From a virus, in IMG/VR virus record IMGVR_UViG_3300042558_001443, positions 1 through 42,574 of that record: 42,574 nt of DNA. One strand, given 5' to 3'. How positions within the stretch are numbered: position 1 is the stretch's first letter; every line of letters begins with the position of its first letter. Position numbers and translations under genes: made by a program. The notes under the pieces are model-generated. The model did no database searches and was not told the origin of the DNA. It saw only the letters and a list, made by a program, of their open reading frames with translations. This document shows positions 38,303 through 42,574 of the stretch, piece after piece.

Positions 38303-41300
38303 CAAAATTAATCAGAGTGAAAATATTTTAGTAAAAGTTGATGTAAACAACTTAGTTTTTGTTGACCCAAATAGTGTTCAGAATGGTGACCAAGTTGAAC
38401 CAAGAGGAATAAAACAAGAAAACTTAGTTATGTTTGTTAATCTTGAGGCTGATTTAGTTCCACGAAGTGTATTAACCGCATCTGGTGACAGCACATCAAA
38501 AGGGACATTATCATCTATTGCAAAAGGAACTTTAAGTTTTACACAAAATAAAGGTAAAAATGGTAAAGACTTTGATACCGCATGGACAGAAGAATTTGTA
38601 AACGTAAAAGAAGGAATAACCAATGATGGAACTAAATATAATTACCAAAATGACTCAACTGCACAATCTTTTGGTATCGATAGTATTAACATTAATATTA
38701 AGGGTGCAAGCTTTATACCACAAATTAACATTAACTTTATTGATGTTAGAGGTAAGACTCTCTTTGAATCACCCCAAAATTCACCATATGGTGCGTTCTT
38801 TCATTTACCTTGGCCGATCTTTTATTTAACAATAAAAGGATATTATGGTAAGGCAATTAGATACAGACTACATTTAACCAAGTTCAGTTCAAAATACAAT
38901 GAATCAAATGGTAATTTTGAAATTGCCACAACATTTGTTGGATCAACTTATGCGTTTTTAAATGACATACCACTTGATGGTATATTAAATGCACCATATA
39001 TGTACATGGTTGAATCAGATGATTTACCTGCAAAATTTAACGAAAGAAAGGGAACAAAAGAAAAACAGATTAAAAAATCTTCAAAAGGTTATGTAATGTT
39101 AAAATCTGTTTATGATGAATATAAACAAAAAGGTTTAATTGATAAAAACTTCCCAACAAAAACGTTAAGAGAATTAATCGTTATTGCTAGAAGTTTAGAT
39201 AAGATATTAGAAAAAGAAATATTCGGTGGATTGGTTGATATGAAACTATTCGTCGGTGTTAAAGATTTTGAAAAAAAACTAACAGAGTTTGAATCTGCGG
39301 TTCAAAATTGGAGTAAAAGAAACCTAAGTGCGGAAACAGTAGAAGTCGATGGTGCCATTTATAATAGAATGGCGGACAGAACTATCACAGATGTTAAAAT
39401 AAAAGGAAGTAAAGTTAATGGTACGTTAGAAAGTATTATAACAAATTATCCTTTAGATTTAAAAGAGACTAAAATATTCACCGAAACGTTTTTAAAACAA
39501 TCGGCGAATGATTTTAAGAAAGAAACATTTAGTTATTCAAACAAAATAAAACCAATTGATTCTTATGTAAAACTAATTGCAAGTGGGTATGTGGTTTCTA
39601 TTCAGGGTGTTTTAAAAGACATCTATGATATGCAACAATTATTCGTTCAACAAAGAAATAAATTACAAGACCTTGTTGAAAGAAAAATGAATGAAATTGT
39701 TAAAGATAAAGATAAGGGAATTGGGTTTGACCCAACAATACGTAATATATTTGCGGTTATTTTAGCAAATGCTGAGGTTTACATTAGATTACTAAAAGAA
39801 GTACATAGTAAATCATTTGAGGTTTCAACAATAAGGAGACAAATATTAAAAGGTTTTAGTGACGAGTCAAAAAATAATGACGCAATTTATCCTTGGCCTG
39901 AAGTAAAGAAACAAACCTCAAACAAACAAAAAGTAATTGCGTATCCTGGTGATCCAGATTTACAACAAAAATTAAGGTCATACGATAAGTTTCTGTGGCC
40001 TGAAATTGACTTCTTAGAAAACTATCAAGCGGTAGGCACAAAAAGACAAGACTCATTAACAGGTAATGAGGGTTCCGCAAGTAAAATTGATTTTATATTT
40101 GATAATTCAAATACAGATGGCGATTTACACAAAATAGCCACATTATTTCAGTTAACAATCGGTACCCCATATATTAATAAATCGATATCCTCAATCATAT
40201 ATGAAATTTATGAGAGAGGTAGATATGCGACATTATCCGAGGACTTTTCATTAAACACAATTAATGAATTGGCAGATAGAGAATTTGATAATATACAAAA
40301 AATGTTTAGTGAAGACCCTGACGTTGTTGGGTTGTTAAAAACAATGTCAAACATTACAACATTAACAGAAAATCTATTATCGTTTTCACCATTCGATAGA
40401 TATCCATATTTTGAAGATAAGTTACCAACAACACCATACTTAAAAACAATTGAAAATAAATCATTTTCAATTGAAACAAGTTACAGCGGTAATAAGAATT
40501 TTGACAATAATGGTGTTTTTAATAAACTAAAAGAAAATTTAAAGAATTATACATACGATTCTGAAACTTATAGGTTAAACATTTATCCATTTAATTCAGA
40601 CACTTACTTAAACTATTTGAATCAAACATCATTTAATTTAGCCGATTTAGAGTTAAAACAATTATTTGAAGTTAATACAAAAGAAGGACTAATATCCACA
40701 CCATCATCGCCAACATATTGGGTCCCACCGAGTAAGTATTCTAACTTATTTGATGAAAAAATAAAAATTGGAACGAATAGTTCGGCAAGTATTTTAAATA
40801 CGCCATATTTTCACAAACAATTAGAATCCGATTTTGGTAATCAATCATACGGAAAGTATGCTGGTTCAGCGTATCTTTTATTAAACTCATTACCATTTAT
40901 AGATTTACAAGATGAATTCTATGGTAAAACAAAACTATCAACAGTATTCAGAGAGGTAAGCGCATCTCATTATGTACCTTATCATTTAATAATCAAATGG
41001 GGGTCAATTTATCATAGATATAAAAAGAAAATATTAGAAAATAAAGATATATTATCTGGATTTTTAAGTGGAACAACCACAACATCAATTAGTGGAAAAA
41101 CATTTTTTGATGATGGTAATAATTTAACATTTAATGTTGGAGAAAACGTAAATTACACATTACAAAATGTAATAGGTCTACATCCATTATATGATTCCGT
41201 ATTCCATCAAATTGTAAATGGGTATTCACATTTCCTATTTTCAACCGGTAGTACCACATCATTTAATAATGCATACACGGCTAAAACAATAAATGTAGTT

Positions 41301-42574
41301 AGAGAACCCGTTGGTGATAATGGTTTATATTTCACAAGTTTTGTAGACAACTCAAAAATAGTATCTTCAGACAAATATTTTACATTGTTACCTTCAGTAG
41401 GTGGATCTAAGAATGGTTTTACTAATGGACTTACCGCTAGTGGTAATGAACAGAAAAATTTTAAAGTTTTATGGTGTTATGATAATGAATCAGTAACGGA
41501 TTATTATGATGGTAAAAAATTCTTTGATTATGATGAATATAACAAATCATATGATTTTGGAACGTTATTTTTTGATATGGTTGATTATTCTGGTAGTTAC
41601 TTCACCGACTTAAATAAAGACGAAGATGACAAATATTCATTAGTAACTTCTGAAAAAAGAAAGATATACGATTTAATTGCAACATTTAGTCCACAAATTT
41701 TAGATAAATTTGAAGAGTATTTTTTAGATTTTGCAACAGAAAAATTGGAAGAGGAAATACCATATAAAGCATTTCCGGACTATAACGTAACAGGAATTGT
41801 TAGCGGTGAAACCAAAACAATTGAAAGTCATTCTGTAAAATATGATAAATTCCAAGATTTATTAAAGGCTTTAGTTACCATCGATAAAGATGATAATAAC
41901 GATAATACAGATGTAAATGCAATTGTAACAACACTAAAAGAAAAACAATTAAAAAAATTAGAATCAGTAACCCAACAAATATTAGGAACTGATAATTTAT
42001 TAAAACTAACAATTGGTAATCCAAAAGAAATAGTACCAAATGTGTGGAATGGTTTTGCGGAAATAGATAACGTAAATAGATTTGAATACAATGAGTACAA
42101 CTCATCACAATATAGTTCTAATAAAATGTACATTGATTTGTATGTAGGTAGAGAACCATCAACAGATTGTTATAAAAATTTCTTTGTAACTAATAACATT
42201 GAATTAAGTGAAGAAAATGTATTAACATTTAGACCATTGATTTTAATATTTGCAGGGTGGGTTAAAAGTAAAGGTGGTTCATACACACCAACAAAAAGAG
42301 ATTTCCAAGATTACATAAAAACAAAAATACTGAGGGGACATGAATTAAGATTAGGACAATATTTTACACAACTATTACCTAAATTAGCCACATTATCAGT
42401 TAAAGATAGTAAAAATGAGGTTACAATAGTAAATGGATATAATGACATTCCATTAAAATTAGAATTATATAATTACTTTAAATCATTTAACGATAAATGG
42501 GTTGCGGGTAATTCATTAGGACAAAGGACTTTAATGGAAGAATTTCTATTCTTAGATAAAGCAAATAAAGATAT
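38292..42574 (+). CDS. Very large baseplate/tail structural protein (3' end outside window)
   Basis: The frame opens with ATG at 38292, inside the end of the previous gene, and stays open to the right edge: at least 1427 residues, C-terminus missing. Residues ~100-230 have NININIKGASFIPQININFI, then DVRGKTLFESPQNSPYGAFF and LPWPIFYLTIKGYYGKAIRY, then GSTYAFLNDIPLDGILNAPY, an ordered beta domain. Residues ~250-500 are helical and charged. Residues ~580-1200 are Asn/Tyr/Ser-rich beta with sparse hydrophobics. I do not recognise the family. Position after the wedge protein and co-transcription with the 1567-residue gene make it a major baseplate or tail-fibre-hub component. Confidence 0.7.
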   Translation, partial: MGNNKINQSENILVKVDVNNLVFVDPNSVQNGDQVEPRGIKQENLVMFVNLEADLVPRSVLTASGDSTSKGTLSSIAKGTLSFTQNKGKNGKDFDTAWTEEFVNVKEGITNDGTKYNYQNDSTAQSFGIDSININIKGASFIPQININFIDVRGKTLFESPQNSPYGAFFHLPWPIFYLTIKGYYGKAIRYRLHLTKFSSKYNESNGNFEIATTFVGSTYAFLNDIPLDGILNAPYMYMVESDDLPAKFNERKGTKEKQIKKSSKGYVMLKSVYDEYKQKGLIDKNFPTKTLRELIVIARSLDKILEKEIFGGLVDMKLFVGVKDFEKKLTEFESAVQNWSKRNLSAETVEVDGAIYNRMADRTITDVKIKGSKVNGTLESIITNYPLDLKETKIFTETFLKQSANDFKKETFSYSNKIKPIDSYVKLIASGYVVSIQGVLKDIYDMQQLFVQQRNKLQDLVERKMNEIVKDKDKGIGFDPTIRNIFAVILANAEVYIRLLKEVHSKSFEVSTIRRQILKGFSDESKNNDAIYPWPEVKKQTSNKQKVIAYPGDPDLQQKLRSYDKFLWPEIDFLENYQAVGTKRQDSLTGNEGSASKIDFIFDNSNTDGDLHKIATLFQLTIGTPYINKSISSIIYEIYERGRYATLSEDFSLNTINELADREFDNIQKMFSEDPDVVGLLKTMSNITTLTENLLSFSPFDRYPYFEDKLPTTPYLKTIENKSFSIETSYSGNKNFDNNGVFNKLKENLKNYTYDSETYRLNIYPFNSDTYLNYLNQTSFNLADLELKQLFEVNTKEGLISTPSSPTYWVPPSKYSNLFDEKIKIGTNSSASILNTPYFHKQLESDFGNQSYGKYAGSAYLLLNSLPFIDLQDEFYGKTKLSTVFREVSASHYVPYHLIIKWGSIYHRYKKKILENKDILSGFLSGTTTTSISGKTFFDDGNNLTFNVGENVNYTLQNVIGLHPLYDSVFHQIVNGYSHFLFSTGSTTSFNNAYTAKTINVVREPVGDNGLYFTSFVDNSKIVSSDKYFTLLPSVGGSKNGFTNGLTASGNEQKNFKVLWCYDNESVTDYYDGKKFFDYDEYNKSYDFGTLFFDMVDYSGSYFTDLNKDEDDKYSLVTSEKRKIYDLIATFSPQILDKFEEYFLDFATEKLEEEIPYKAFPDYNVTGIVSGETKTIESHSVKYDKFQDLLKALVTIDKDDNNDNTDVNAIVTTLKEKQLKKLESVTQQILGTDNLLKLTIGNPKEIVPNVWNGFAEIDNVNRFEYNEYNSSQYSSNKMYIDLYVGREPSTDCYKNFFVTNNIELSEENVLTFRPLILIFAGWVKSKGGSYTPTKRDFQDYIKTKILRGHELRLGQYFTQLLPKLATLSVKDSKNEVTIVNGYNDIPLKLELYNYFKSFNDKWVAGNSLGQRTLMEEFLFLDKANKD

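Noticed and set aside
1-42574. CRISPR array, integrase, transposon, rRNA or tRNA genes
   Set aside because: No regularly spaced repeats, recombinase motifs or RNA-gene signatures were seen on either strand by eye.

Overview
The window is part of the genome of a large, A+T-rich contractile-tailed bacteriophage (a distant T4-like myovirus). It carries a tail sheath, tail tube, tape measure, gp5-like spike, gp13-like neck protein and large baseplate genes, together with a T4-type family B DNA polymerase, a gp55-like late sigma factor, PhoH, dUTPase and a SNF2-type helicase. The host is probably a member of Bacteroidota: several replication or early genes have promoters resembling the Bacteroidota form TTTG-N19/20-TAnnTTTG, and almost no gene has a Shine-Dalgarno sequence. 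No tRNA, rRNA, CRISPR array, transposon or integrase was seen.

Layout. 1-6137 (minus) holds two small Cys/Lys-rich proteins, a beta-rich structural protein, the baseplate spike, a protein with membrane-type segments and a coiled-coil protein. 6152-9560 (minus) is an operon with the sigma factor, two glycosyltransferases, an acidic small protein and a HAD-like protein. 9657-12732 (minus) encodes PhoH, dUTPase, two small proteins and a third glycosyltransferase. 12783-15867 (minus) encodes accessory virion-type proteins (WYL-like, tandem-repeat and scaffold-like). 15921-18547 (plus) encodes fibre/receptor-binding candidates and a BppU-like adaptor. 18635-24623 mixes DNA polymerase (plus), neck protein (minus), a small protein (plus) and helicase (minus). 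24672-42574 (plus) is the tail module: connector/terminator, sheath, tube, chaperone with a frameshifted extension, tape measure, and two very large baseplate proteins, the second running off the right edge.

Regulation. Fourteen structural-type transcription units have [C/A]TATTTAT[T/A] directly upstream in the direction of transcription, at distances from the start codon that fall into discrete classes (4, 6, 12, 16, 31 and 38 nt). This looks like the late promoter of the phage, presumably read by the gp55-like sigma factor. The sigma operon itself, the helicase, the DNA polymerase, a small protein and a glycosyltransferase operon have host-like promoters instead. The simplest model is a cascade: host RNA polymerase expresses the sigma and replication genes, and the sigma then redirects it to TATTTAT sites. 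In many units the promoter element lies only 3-6 nt before the ATG, which predicts leaderless mRNAs.

Most notable: this two-class promoter system with leaderless architecture; a probable +1 frameshift in the tail-assembly chaperone gene (31193-31202); a 323-nt structured non-coding gap between sheath and tube; and an unlisted 52-residue ribbon-helix-helix-like gene with a 20-bp-spaced direct repeat in front of it.
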